Of a DNA stretch of 15,231 bases, positions 1 through 9,182 are shown one piece after another (positions within the stretch are counted from its first letter, which is position 1; each line of letters begins with the position of its first letter). The DNA comes from Tetrahymena elliotti 4EA. Lineage: Eukaryota; Ciliophora; Oligohymenophorea; Hymenostomatida; Tetrahymenidae. A program made the translations under genes and the position numbers. The notes under the pieces are model-generated. The model made no database searches. It was given only the letters and a program-made list of their open reading frames with translations, and had not been told where the DNA came from. Location of the stretch: NCBI GenBank assembly GCA_000231825.2, contig JH720309.1, positions 173,677 through 188,907 on the forward strand, read 5' to 3'.

Positions 1-32
<32 letters not shown>
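1..32. repeat. (TTA)n microsatellite
   Basis: Ten perfect TTA units plus TT open the window, followed by a looser run of AATAAT. This is a simple repeat in the spacer left of unit 1. The corresponding part of unit 2, around 6975, has only a short TTAATAATAA stretch, so the run has expanded here. No function is implied. Confidence 0.95.
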
Positions 33-1227
33 GCAAATAATAATAATTTCATTTTTTAATTTTTATAACTAGACAGATAATTTTAAAAGAAATAATCATA
101 AAAAATGAAAGAATAATACAGACTTATTTTTAGATTATTTTATAAATTTTTTTGATACAATTTACATTGTTTTTTTGTAAGAAGCTTTATGAGAAAATTT
201 CTAAAATAGAATAAAATCTCAGATTTATTTGATTGAAAAAAAAAACAAATTAATAAATTTGTAAAGCAGTAATGAGCTGGTACCAATTAATCTATCTTAC
301 TTCTTCTTCTTCTTCTTCTTTTATATACTTTTCTTTATTAAGAAAAAGCATATGCACTATCTATATTTTTAGGTTTTAATTATTGATCAAAGTTATTTCA
401 TTTTTCAATCTAAATAAAATGGAAATTATAAATAAAACCTGTCATCTATAAAATAAAAGTAATCTTTATAAAAGGATTTATTGATAAACATTTTACTATT
501 AATACCTAAAATATCTAATATTAAATTTATTATATACTTAAGAATGAAAACACATTAAGATTCAAAGTTAGTTACTCTTTAATGAATTCAAGCTTTATAT
601 AATTGATTTAGTAGATTTCTTAAAGAAAATACCCTAATCCTGAATTTTTAAGAAATTAAGAAAAGAAATAAAATTTTTATGACAAATATCCTTGGAATTA
701 ATTATTTGCGAAAAATTTAGACAAAATTGAAATTTCTAAGTTTTTAAGTTTACATTATGAATTTGTAATGCGTAATAGTAATTGAAAACACTTAATTTAG
801 TTAGATTTTAATTTTAAATAATGTTCATTCTTTTTATAAAGTAACAAGTTTATTTTCCTTGATTTAGATTGAAATATATGAAAGAAAATATTTTATTTGA
901 GTAGCATTTAAGTGGTTGCTATTGGGGATATTTTTTTTGTTTAAATCTAACTATTTAATTAGCAGCTATAGATATCATTCAACTCAAAATATTTTTTACA
1001 AATAAATTCTTATTGAAAATTATTCATATGATTAGTTAATTAATTCTTTCAAAGATTATTTTATTAAATGTAAAGAGTGTATATCCCAATATTTACAAAG
1101 CTTCAGGTTTTTTAAAATTTTTCTGAAAATACTTAAAATTAACCTTTAACTCAAAATGAATTAATGTTTAAAAAAAATACATTTTGATGGATAAATTATT
1201 TATTTAAATAATGTTGTTTATTTTAAC
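33..1227. other. Spacer of tandem unit 1, no gene seen
   Basis: This AT-rich stretch holds no convincing gene on either strand, even when only TGA is taken as a stop. From about 60 onward it is alignable with 7060-8635. The shared blocks include 118-181 (matching 7107-7170) and a stretch near 840-900 matching 8217-8280. The two copies differ by many substitutions and by indels that are not multiples of three, which argues against coding. It is best read as intergenic DNA duplicated with the array. Confidence 0.7.
300..320. repeat. (CTT)7 microsatellite
   Basis: Seven perfect CTT units lie in the unit 1 spacer. The matching part of unit 2 (about 7275-7300) is only a loose pyrimidine-rich stretch, so the expansion is specific to unit 1. 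Confidence 0.9.
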
Positions 1228-1277
1228 TTTAGAAAGGAAATATTAGCAAATTTTTAGGTTATCAAATAATGTGTTCG
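1228..1277 (+). promoter_or_regulatory. Conserved 5' flank of tRNA-Gln, copy 1
   Basis: These 50 bases directly before the tRNA match 8636-8685 with only two differences (1257 region G/A, and the base just before the tRNA). The bases further upstream and the bases after the tRNA diverge with indels. Preservation of only this flank suggests a 5' element that helps RNA polymerase III transcription or start-site placement. The internal A and B boxes are still present, so this would be an auxiliary element. The role is inferred from conservation. Confidence 0.5.
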
Positions 1278-1349
1278 GGTTCCATAGTATAGTGGTTAGT
1301 ACTGGGGACTTTAAATCCCTTGACCTGGGTTCGAATCCCAGTGGGACCT
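1278..1349 (+). tRNA. tRNA-Gln(UUA), reads UAA/UAG as glutamine
   Basis: This 72-nt intronless tRNA folds completely. The acceptor stem is 1278-1284 with 1342-1348, the D stem 1287-1289 with 1300-1302, the anticodon stem 1304-1308 with 1316-1320 (one G-U pair), and the T stem 1325-1329 with 1337-1341. The seven-base anticodon loop CTTTAAA places TTA at 1311-1313, which pairs with UAA and, by wobble, UAG. Ciliates that reassign UAA and UAG to Gln are known to carry such a tRNA-Gln, and the sequence looks like the Tetrahymena type. The discriminator base is T1349. Internal promoter boxes are TAGTATAGTGG (1285-1295, A box) and GGTTCGAATCC (1328-1338, B box). It is identical over 72 of 72 bases to the copy at 8686-8757. 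The neighbouring large genes use TAA and TAG heavily, so this is the decoder for them. Confidence 0.97.
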
Positions 1350-1352
1350 AAA

Positions 1353-1364
1353 TTTTTATTTTTT
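1353..1364 (+). terminator. Pol III oligo-T terminator, tRNA copy 1
   Basis: T5 (1353-1357) and T6 (1359-1364) follow the tRNA 3' end by three bases, as is typical of RNA polymerase III termination. Confidence 0.8.
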
Positions 1365-1527
1365 AAATAAAATCAATCTAATATTTTGAATTAAATAAAT
1401 TTTTATGAAAGAAAAATATTTTGATTGATAGTAGTCATATAAGTTAGTTTAATAATAGTTTGATGTGTTTAATATTGATAAATTATAAAAATTTAATAGA
1501 AAAAATTGAATAAAATGCAAAAAAAAT

Positions 1528-1763
1528 AATTTAATAATACTAAATCTAAGAAAATCTTGCTTCTTTATCAAATTAATAAATTTATGAATATAAATATTAG
1601 ATTATTTTTTGCAATCAATAGAAAGCTTTGATAGATATGAGTTTTGAATTTATTTAACAATTCGTTTGTTGTTGCTATTTTTGTTTATTCATAGAAACAT
1701 TTTTACTTAGATGAATTCGAATTTACTTCTACAAGCTTGTTGTTTATTTATTTTGATACAGTA
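1528..1763 (-). pseudogene. Relic 3' end of a fourth sensor gene
   Basis: Read on the minus strand, this stretch aligns with the 3' end of gene 2 (9183-9607) and lies at the equivalent place after a tRNA. It matches gene 2 and gene 3 better than gene 1 in its first 100 bases. Two internal deletions are visible by eye: about 155 nt is missing around 1630, and about 33 nt between the blocks near 1710. The position of the terminal TGA appears changed to TAA, which is a Gln codon here, so the normal stop is gone. The rest of the gene is not recognisable before gene 1 begins at 2138. It looks like debris of an older array member, perhaps left by unequal recombination. The left edge is sharper than the right. 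Confidence 0.65.
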
Positions 1764-1977
1764 TTTCAATGTTAAGTATCTCTCTGTATTTATTTTTTGA
1801 TTAGATGATTTATCAAATTCTTTATTTAATAATTCTTGTAAAAATTGTGGCATTTTTAGGAAAAATAAAATTGAAGAGAAAAAATTTTTTAATTTAATAA
1901 TTGAATGGAAAGTAATAATTTTTTTTCTCCATTCATCCCTGATGACCCATTAATGCTTTTCGGCAAAATCAGCATAA

Positions 1978-2010
1978 TTGGCAAAAGAAATACTTATCAT
2001 ATTTTGCCAA
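1978..2010. other. Stem-loop in a GC-richer island
   Basis: A perfect 9-bp inverted repeat, TTGGCAAAA (1978-1986) and TTTTGCCAA (2002-2010), encloses a 15-nt loop. It sits in a locally GC-richer stretch (about 1930-2010), 128 bases past the stop of gene 1. No counterpart is evident after genes 2 or 3. It could be a 3' processing signal or the trace of an inserted sequence. Its function is unknown. Confidence 0.4.
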
Positions 2011-2137
2011 AATTTTTTGTTTATTAAACTTATTTTTATTTTTTCTATCATTAAATAATAAAATAGATTAAGTCAAAATGAAAAACCTTTTAAAAACATT
2101 ACTAAAAAGTATAAATAACACATAAAGTATATATTAA

Positions 2138-5100
2138 TCAGTAATGCTATATGAAAGAGTAATAGACTTATTTATCAAACTAGTCTCTTTTTTAAAATAA
2201 GTATTAAACAATTTTTTTAGCTGAATAGAATGCTTTGATAATTTCGAAGTTGTTGAATACAAATGTTTAATTCTCCGATTTTTCAATGAAACTATTTCCT
2301 CTTTTACTGGCAAATATGATAATTTAAATGTTGAATTATGATAATAATTAGCATAAACTCATAAATAAATTATTTTTTATAATAAAAATTTCTTCAGTTT
2401 GGTAAATAATCAGTTTTTCATTGATCTCAACAATTTTTTAATCTACATGTAAAGAAGATTCTCTAATATTTTTATAAAACGTATGAGATATTTACTATTT
2501 TTAAGTATTTAGTTCGTTTTCAGTAAGCTTGTAATTTATTTACTTTGAAATATGTTATTCTAGAGCCTACCTAATGAAGTAATGAAAGGTGTTATTTCTC
2601 TCAATTAAAATATCATTCTAAATATCTTAAGTGTTATTTTTTTCTTAATAATTTTTAGTATTTGAGTCTTAATGCAAACTAATATGCAATTCATCTAAGG
2701 AATTAATTTTCTTTTAATTAATATTTTATTTTGAATTCAAGCGATAATCTTAGCTAAAATACTCTTTCATTTATTAGTTTTATTAGTTATGAAGTACTTA
2801 AGAATCCATACTAGTTTTATGATTTAAGTCAGTTTAATTTAATTGCTTCTAAAGATTCATTTGATTGTTTTTTCCCATTAAATAAAAATTATTTGAGTAT
2901 GAAGTTGAGTTTAATTTAATTTTTTCTTCGGTGTTATTATAATATGACTCTAATGATTAAAAACTTAATTCTGATTCATTAAAATCAAAAGAACTTTATA
3001 AATGAAAATTATTATTGATTTAAGTACTGATTTTATTTTCTAAAAGATAGTATTAGAGTTCAGAATTAAATGATTCCTTTATGTTTTAATTCTATAAAAT
3101 AGAGTTGTTTATTTAATTTAAGATTTGTTGTTTTTAATGTTTGAAATTGCTCATTTATATTAAAGGCATAAATTATTAGACAGATTCTTTTGATAAGTTA
3201 TTTAGGGAAATAGAAATTTAATCATTATTTTTCACTAAAATTTAATCAATTAAGCTTTTGAATAATAAAATCTGATTGAAAGAAAAATGTATGTTTTCTT
3301 CATTTCCATCGTTTTCATTTCTACTTTATCTTTAGCTTTAAGGCTTTTGAATATTTTGAATTGGATTTTGGACCTCAAATGAAATGACAATTTGGAAAAT
3401 TTTATTCTTATTAAATCTTTCTTGTTGTTAAATGATTGATTGATCTTGAATTTTAAATAAATCAAAGATTTCTTTCATTTTAAAGAATATTCTGTAAGGC
3501 ATATTTGAGATTAGGTATTTACTATTTTCAAGGAGTTCTGTAAGAGTAAATGCAGCTTTTTTGTATTATTTAGTAAATATTAAATATTCAGCATAATTGT
3601 ATTATATCATTTCATATTGATTATTTTAATGCATATTAAACAATGAGGGTGGTTTATTTTATTATTATTTTTCTTTGATAAATGTTTCATTTATTTTAGA
3701 ATCTTGTTTTAGAGTTTTCGTTCCATGTATTTTTTTCTTATTTTTGTCAATATTGTTTTTTTAGTTAAGTATTTGATTAGTAAAATCTAAATTTGTTTAA
3801 TCTAGATAACTTATATTATGATGGCTTTAGTAATAAGCAGAGCTTGTAACAGCAGCTATTGGAGATTCAAGAATTTCAAGAGTATTTTCTTTGCTAACAT
3901 TAAAAAAATTAAATTTCTAATGTGATTGTCTGTTTGTCGAAGTATGTAGTTTTTGATTATTAGGCTAATATTTGATCGTTGTTTTACTTTTCAAAAGAGC
4001 TTAGTTATTTTTTAAAATTTATTTAGTTTTTTGGATTTTTTTTTCTGCTTTTTAGAAGTTATACATTCTATAATAGCATTTAAATTGTATGCATTCACAA
4101 ACTAAATTTGCATCTTATTGCTAATTTAGCTGAGAAGACAGTTTAATTAGCTCTTTACTAAGTAATTTTATTTATTCCCAAAAATTATAAAAATTTTTTT
4201 GCCTTTTGTCGTTATCAATTTATTATTAAAATACAACCAAAGCATTAATTTTATTAAGTTTTCTGTAGAATAAGCTTTAAATTAGTGGCTAAAATTCCTC
4301 AAATTGCTCTTCATCATTTTATACATTTGCAAAAAAAGTCATATTTTTTGAAAATATACTATTTTTAGTTCTCACTATTCTTTTTTAGCTCTGACTAATA
4401 GATGAATTGTCTCTCATTATTTGATTACTTTTGTATTATTTGGTTCTTATTTACTTCGTTTAATGGCTGAGTTAGTTCATTTAATTTACATTCGATTCGT
4501 CTATATTCTTTTCTTTGTTTTAAATTCTTAGTGAAAAAGAATTTTCGTATTTATTTGTAGAATTCTAGGCTTTATTGAGGTTTAACTAATGTGAGTCAAT
4601 ATATGAATAAGGTTAAAGAACTTTTTTGAAAAATAAATTATCTGTTCTTTCACAAAATTCTTTAATTTCATATTTTGCACAAACAATAGAAGAGTCAAAA
4701 TGTTCTAAAGACTAAAAATAATGCTTTTAATTTAACAAAATGCTTCCAATATTATTATGAGCTATACCTAATGCATAATAATTATTAAACTTTTTAAAAA
4801 AGTTAACTTTATTGTTAAGATCTATTAATGTTTTTCCTTCATTCTCAATAAAAAATTGTTCATTTAAATATTAAAGATGCTAAAATAAATCATAGAAACT
4901 GTTGTAAAGGCTTCTTGTTTCGTGAGAGAGAAAAATATCATCTGCATTCTGTTAAAATTCAATTATTTTTTCATTAATGTTTAAATGTTTTGAAACTAAG
5001 TTTATTCTTTGTAATATTTAAGTTATTTTATCTATTGGATTATAAACCTATCTCTTGACTAAAAGTAAATACTAAAAAATAGCTCCAACGAACATCAAAC

Positions 5101-6701
5101 CAATAAGACTAATACACACTGATGATAAAATAAGTAGTACATTTGAAAATTGAGTTAAAGAGTTTGTTTATGTTCTCAAATCTTAATTAGAAATCATATT
5201 AATTTATAAATAAACTTCTTGGAGTTATTAGCCTGCTTATCCAGAGTAACGAGTGATGAATTCTGGAATGTCATGGTAGCTGATTACAAGATTAAAAATA
5301 ACTTTGTAAGTTGATGAATTCCTCTTATAATCAAATATAAATTAATATTAATCCAGCTCTACCATTTGTTTTAAAGTCGTTTTAGTATTGTTTGAAGTGT
5401 TAAAAATTAAATTTTAATATTTACTTGTGATTAAATAAATAAAATAATTAGATTATTATTAATCTTCCAAAAACTCAAGTTCAAAGTTATAAAAATTATC
5501 TAATTAAGAAGTTGAAGTTAGATTTTACTCATGATTCTAGTTATAGATTATTTGAAGTGTTCTAGGATCAATAACATAGTATTGTTTAGATAATTTGATA
5601 ACATTTTTAAAGTATGTAGATAGGTTTTTAATCATAGTATTTATGCATAGGACATGATATACTTCCACTTTTTAAGTATTATTGTTAAAATACATCAATT
5701 TCTAACAACCAAATTGAGAAAGATAAGACTCATCTTTGCCAAATGATAAATTAGGTTCATTCATATAAAATGAAGTTTAATTAAGACTATTTTAATACCA
5801 AAATCTTTTCCTTGGATCATATTTAGGCTTTTAATCTAAATTATTTAGATCAACAAGACCCAAAAGTGAATTCTTTTAGTAAGTTGAAAAAAACAGCCCT
5901 TTATAGTTTGATCCTTAAAATATTGATTAATAGGGAATTTAATCTAATTAATCATCCTGGCGTTCCCTACTTTTGTGAATAATTGCTCTTTTGATTGCAC
6001 TTCCTAAAAAACAATTCTATATTATTGTTTTCTCTTAACTATCTAAGTTTTATAAGTTTACTTCATTTTATTCATACCTAATTTTAATTCAAAAATATTT
6101 TATTTTTATAATTTTTTACAAAAATTCAAAAAATTTGAATTTTTGGGTTTTAAAAAAGTAGAATTAAAAAAAAAGTTCACAAGGTAGGTAAGTTAGTATT
6201 ACAATTTGTATGTAACATTAAAATAAAAATAACTTTTAAAATATTACTAAATGAATGCAAATGTTTAGTTTGTTTGAAATTTATAAATATTCTTTTTATG
6301 TATTTAATAATAATTATAAATTACCAGCCATCAAACAAAAAAGGATTTTTTAAAGCAAGTTATGTAAGAGATTGTTCCTCAAGGTTAGCTTAGACAAGAA
6401 AATAGTTTAAAATCAATTTTTAATGAGCAGGATTATATTTTACTTTTCCTTAAATTACTTTATCATAAAAAGAGTTTATGACATTTAAGTAAAAAGGGAT
6501 TTTATAAATTTCTTTGCTCAATCTATATGAAATGAGCTAAGTATTCACAGAGCTTGTATTAACTTATATTGCAAATAAGCTTTTACAGTATTCTTCTATT
6601 AAAATATTTTTGTAATTATGAGCTTCCAATAAGCATACTACTGCACTTAAAAAAGCTATAATTATGGGTATTATTATTATGGCGAAGACTTTGATAAGCA
6701 T
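2138..6701 (-). CDS. Cache-HAMP-TPR membrane sensor protein, gene 1 (1438 aa)
   Basis: Ciliate-code gene: exons 6701-6325 and 6077-2138, TAA/TAG read as Gln, TGA stop at 2138-2140. About 120 codons are TAA or TAG. Visible parts are a membrane anchor (residues about 5-25), an extracellular Cache-like sensor with YDPRKRFWY at 212-220, a second membrane helix (about 438-466), and a HAMP-like start KRQVYNPIDKITQIL (467 on). A TPR-like helix pair with YYALGIAHNNIGSILL (559-574) and a weaker one (952-980) follow, with Asn/Gln-rich linkers between. FQIVISF (1020-1026) and NIQIIIFA (1375-1382) could be strands of a degenerate VWA fold. The protein ends FIQHY, as gene 2 does. Cache domains bind small ligands and HAMP relays the signal across the membrane. 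No kinase or cyclase is seen, so output through TPR contacts is inferred. The start ATG-CTT was chosen because similarity to gene 2 begins there. The family call is firm, the VWA call weak. Confidence 0.85.
6078..6324 (-). other. Intron of gene 1 (247 nt)
   Basis: The intron begins GTAATTTA and ends AAAATTAG on the minus strand, interrupting a Trp codon (TG/G, phase 2) so the protein reads FDGWYEQ. Without splicing, the exon 1 frame hits TGA at 6177-6179, and the exon 2 frame has TGA at 6089-6091. Gene 2 has an intron at exactly the same codon. A perfect 11-bp hairpin with a 3-nt loop (6120-6130 and 6134-6144) lies inside. Confidence 0.85.
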
Positions 6702-8635
6702 CTATCTATCTAACTAATTTTTTTTATTGTAGTATATATTATTTATATTAAATAATAGATGTTTGCTTTATACTTAAAAAACATCAAATTTCATAAAAAT
6801 TGCCTTAAATTAAAAACAAGTGTATAACCATGATAAATCATTACTATTTTAATCACTAAAATTAATTGGATCTTTATTCAATACGAAAGATCTAAATTTT
6901 ATTTGAAGAAATTAAATAACAAACAAACACTGTTTTTGTAAGAAGATATTGTTTATTAACCATCTTACATTTGTTAATAATAATTTTTAAAAATATTTTA
7001 AAATTGTATAATTATCATTCCAAAAAATAAAGATTTTCTTCTTGAATTTTTATAGTTTGAGCAGATAGATTACTTTTAAAGAAAAAATCAACAAAAGTAA
7101 AAGATTACAGATTATTTTTAGATTATTTAATAAAATTTTTTGACACAATTTACATCTATTTTTTTGTAAGAATTCTCTATAAAATTTCTAAAATAAAATC
7201 AAAACCAGACTTCAATGAAAATTGAAAAGAAGTAAATTAAAAAATTTGTAAAGTTTTTATTAGTAAGTGCTCATTACTCTTTATTTTTTCTTTCCCTTAC
7301 TGATTAATAATAATAATTGACTGTTAAAAATTCATTTTTTCTATTATTTTTAAATTTAACAAAATTGTTTTATTATAAAAAATACTTATGAATTTAATTT
7401 TAATAATATTTTTAAATATTAATTTTATGACTTTTTTAATAAGATTTAGTTAAAAGTTACCAAGTATATTATTTTTTCTGCGAGTAATTTAAGCCTTAAA
7501 AATTTTAAAAAGACATTTTCATCAATCAATTAATGTGAAATTAACTCTTTATTTAGATTATCAACCCACTTTTTAGAATTTATTTACATGAATTCATCAA
7601 AGTTATTTCTTTTTAGATATAAAATGGAAATAAGAAATATATCATCAATTCAAAACTAGAAATATATTATTAAATAATTTATTAGCATATATTATAAAAG
7701 ATTAAATAATTTATTAACATACATTATAAAAATTAAATCATTTATTGCTGACTTTATTATTTTAGAATTTTAGGTAGTTTTCATACTTTTTTTTATATTT
7801 ATCACAAAAACTATGATTTTAAAAGGAAAAAGATAAGTTTTTCAATTAATTTTTGAAATGAGTAATTTATAGCAATTTACCTTAGTGCAAAATTTACTAA
7901 AAAAAACAATCATCATTATGTGAACCAGTAAAAACATAAAGTTTATTAAAGCTTGTTTCAGCTCTTGATATAAAAAATATAATCCAAAAGCATGCTTTAT
8001 GCACTTTTTGGTATTCCTCTTTAGTCTAACTATTAAAAATTAATTTTCCTTAAAAAAGTAAATTCTTTGACAAAATAATTAGAGATATGAAAAAAATGTT
8101 CACAATAATTAATATTCCAAGTTTCTAAAATTCATCAGAATAATAGTAAGTAACACGGTACTAATAATTGAAAATACTTAATTCTGTTAAATCTAAAATT
8201 AACATTCATTCAGTAAAGTAACAAGTTAATTTTCTTTATTTTAGATTGAAAAATATGCAAGAAAATATTTTATTTGAGCAGTAATTTAATCAGTATTGGA
8301 GTATGCTTACTTTTTATTAATCTATCTATTTCATTAGCAACAATAGATATTAACTCAAAATACATTTACAACTGAAGTCTTAAAAAATATGTTCATATTT
8401 ATGAAAAAAATTAGTTAGAGAAAAAATAATTTTATTAAATATTTCCTGCCATCCCAATATTTATTTGGCTACATACTTTTTAGAATTTTTCTTAAAATGT
8501 TTAAAATTAAGCTTTAGCTCAAAGCGAATTTATTTTAAATCAAAATAAGTTTTGATTGATACATTTTTATGGATAAATTATTTATTTATTTCAATACAAA
8601 ATCAAAAAGGATAAGCTGTTTATTTTAACATACAA
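6702..8635. other. Spacer between gene 1 start and tRNA copy 2
   Basis: No gene is supported here on either strand. The first 300 bases are the upstream region of gene 1, where no promoter motif could be recognised. From about 7060 the sequence aligns with the unit 1 spacer. A short minisatellite lies at 7671-7747. The stretch otherwise consists of AT-rich DNA that has drifted between units. Confidence 0.7.
7671..7747. repeat. Minisatellite, about 2.5 copies of a 31-32 nt unit
   Basis: Copies at 7671-7702, 7703-7733 and a partial one at 7734-7747 each begin TAAATAATTTATT or a close variant. The first two differ at only a few bases. The array is local to the unit 2 spacer. Confidence 0.75.
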
Positions 8636-8685
8636 TTTAGAAAGGAAATATTAGCAAATTTTTAGATTATCAAATAATGTGTTCA
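8636..8685 (+). promoter_or_regulatory. Conserved 5' flank of tRNA-Gln, copy 2
   Basis: This 50-nt block ends at the first base of the tRNA and matches 1228-1277 with two differences. The sequence directly upstream (8600-8635) aligns only with gaps. It is a candidate external RNA polymerase III promoter element. The role is inferred. Confidence 0.5.
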
Positions 8686-8757
8686 GGTTCCATAGTATAG
8701 TGGTTAGTACTGGGGACTTTAAATCCCTTGACCTGGGTTCGAATCCCAGTGGGACCT
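8686..8757 (+). tRNA. tRNA-Gln(UUA), second identical copy
   Basis: All 72 bases are identical to the tRNA at 1278-1349, with the same cloverleaf, anticodon TTA at 8719-8721, intact A and B boxes and discriminator T8757. Identity across the gene body, against divergent 3' flanks, shows selection or gene conversion. It is convergent with gene 2, whose stop lies 426 bases downstream. Confidence 0.97.
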
Positions 8758-8760
8758 AAC

Positions 8761-8773
8761 TTTTTAACTTTTT
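8761..8773 (+). terminator. Pol III oligo-T terminator, tRNA copy 2
   Basis: T5 runs at 8761-8765 and 8769-8773 follow the tRNA by three bases. The run pattern differs from copy 1 (T5 then T6), but the function as terminator is kept. Confidence 0.8.
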
Positions 8774-9182
8774 CAATTTTATCAATCTAATATTTAGAAT
8801 TAATTAAATTTTTATGAAAGAAATTATATTTTTAAAGATTTGTTTTATTATAAATATTTTAGCTTAGATTATTAGCATCAAAAAGCATAAGGTAGGAATA
8901 ATCTTTAAGAGACTTCATTCCAAAATGACTTAATTTTGAGAAAGGTTTAGAAAAAATATTATTTATCATTCTTGGATTATGTATTTAATAAGATAGAATT
9001 CGAAGAAATGTAGTAAGTACCCTTTCTTTCCTATTTATTTAATTTAAAATAAATATTTAAAAGTGTCAGATGTTTATTTTTTGAAATACAATTAATTTTA
9101 CAGATAAATTAGTTTAATACATTAAATATTTAGAAATTTAAAAAATTTTATACAACACTAACTATGGCTTAAAATAATTCAG
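8774..9182. other. Spacer between tRNA copy 2 and gene 2 stop
   Basis: No gene is seen. The first 60 bases align with the 3' flank of tRNA copy 1. The part from about 9050 aligns with 14750-14955, the region beyond the stop of gene 3, so it is the shared 3' flank of these genes and probably includes their 3' UTR. No polyadenylation signal could be singled out in such AT-rich DNA. Confidence 0.6.

Larger units (their letters stand above)
60..7040. repeat. Tandem unit 1 of a roughly 7 kb array (approximate edges)
   Basis: The order spacer, tRNA-Gln(UUA) on plus, large gene on minus recurs in unit 2. Landmarks are offset by 7408 (tRNA start), 7045 (gene stop) and 7295 (gene start). The offsets differ because introns, spacers and a gene relic differ in length. 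Edges were placed where spacer similarity begins and ends by eye and could be off by 100 or more bases. Confidence 0.75.

Noticed and set aside
1..320. Simple repeats considered as telomeric or CRISPR-like arrays
   Set aside because: The units are TTA and CTT, not the G-rich ciliate telomere repeat, and there are no spacers between repeats.
33..1227. Short TGA-limited open frames in the spacers
   Set aside because: With one stop codon in AT-rich DNA such frames are expected by chance, and indels between units are not in multiples of three.
3250..3465. A 71-codon minus-strand open frame under the standard code
   Set aside because: It lies in a different frame inside exon 2 of gene 1, where the conserved frame (MKEIFDLFKIQDQSI in gene 1, LKEVFDLFKIQDQSI in gene 2) is the one kept between paralogues.
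6177..6324. Reading exon 1 of gene 1 straight through past GGC-TG
   Set aside because: The read-through peptide is not conserved in gene 2 and ends at TGA 6177-6179. Splicing at GTAATT restores the conserved W-Y-E/Q sequence in both genes.
6792..6794. In-frame upstream ATG for gene 1, adding 31 residues
   Set aside because: There is no TGA between it and the chosen start, but the added sequence has no counterpart before the ATG of gene 2, and similarity plus the membrane anchor begin at 6701.
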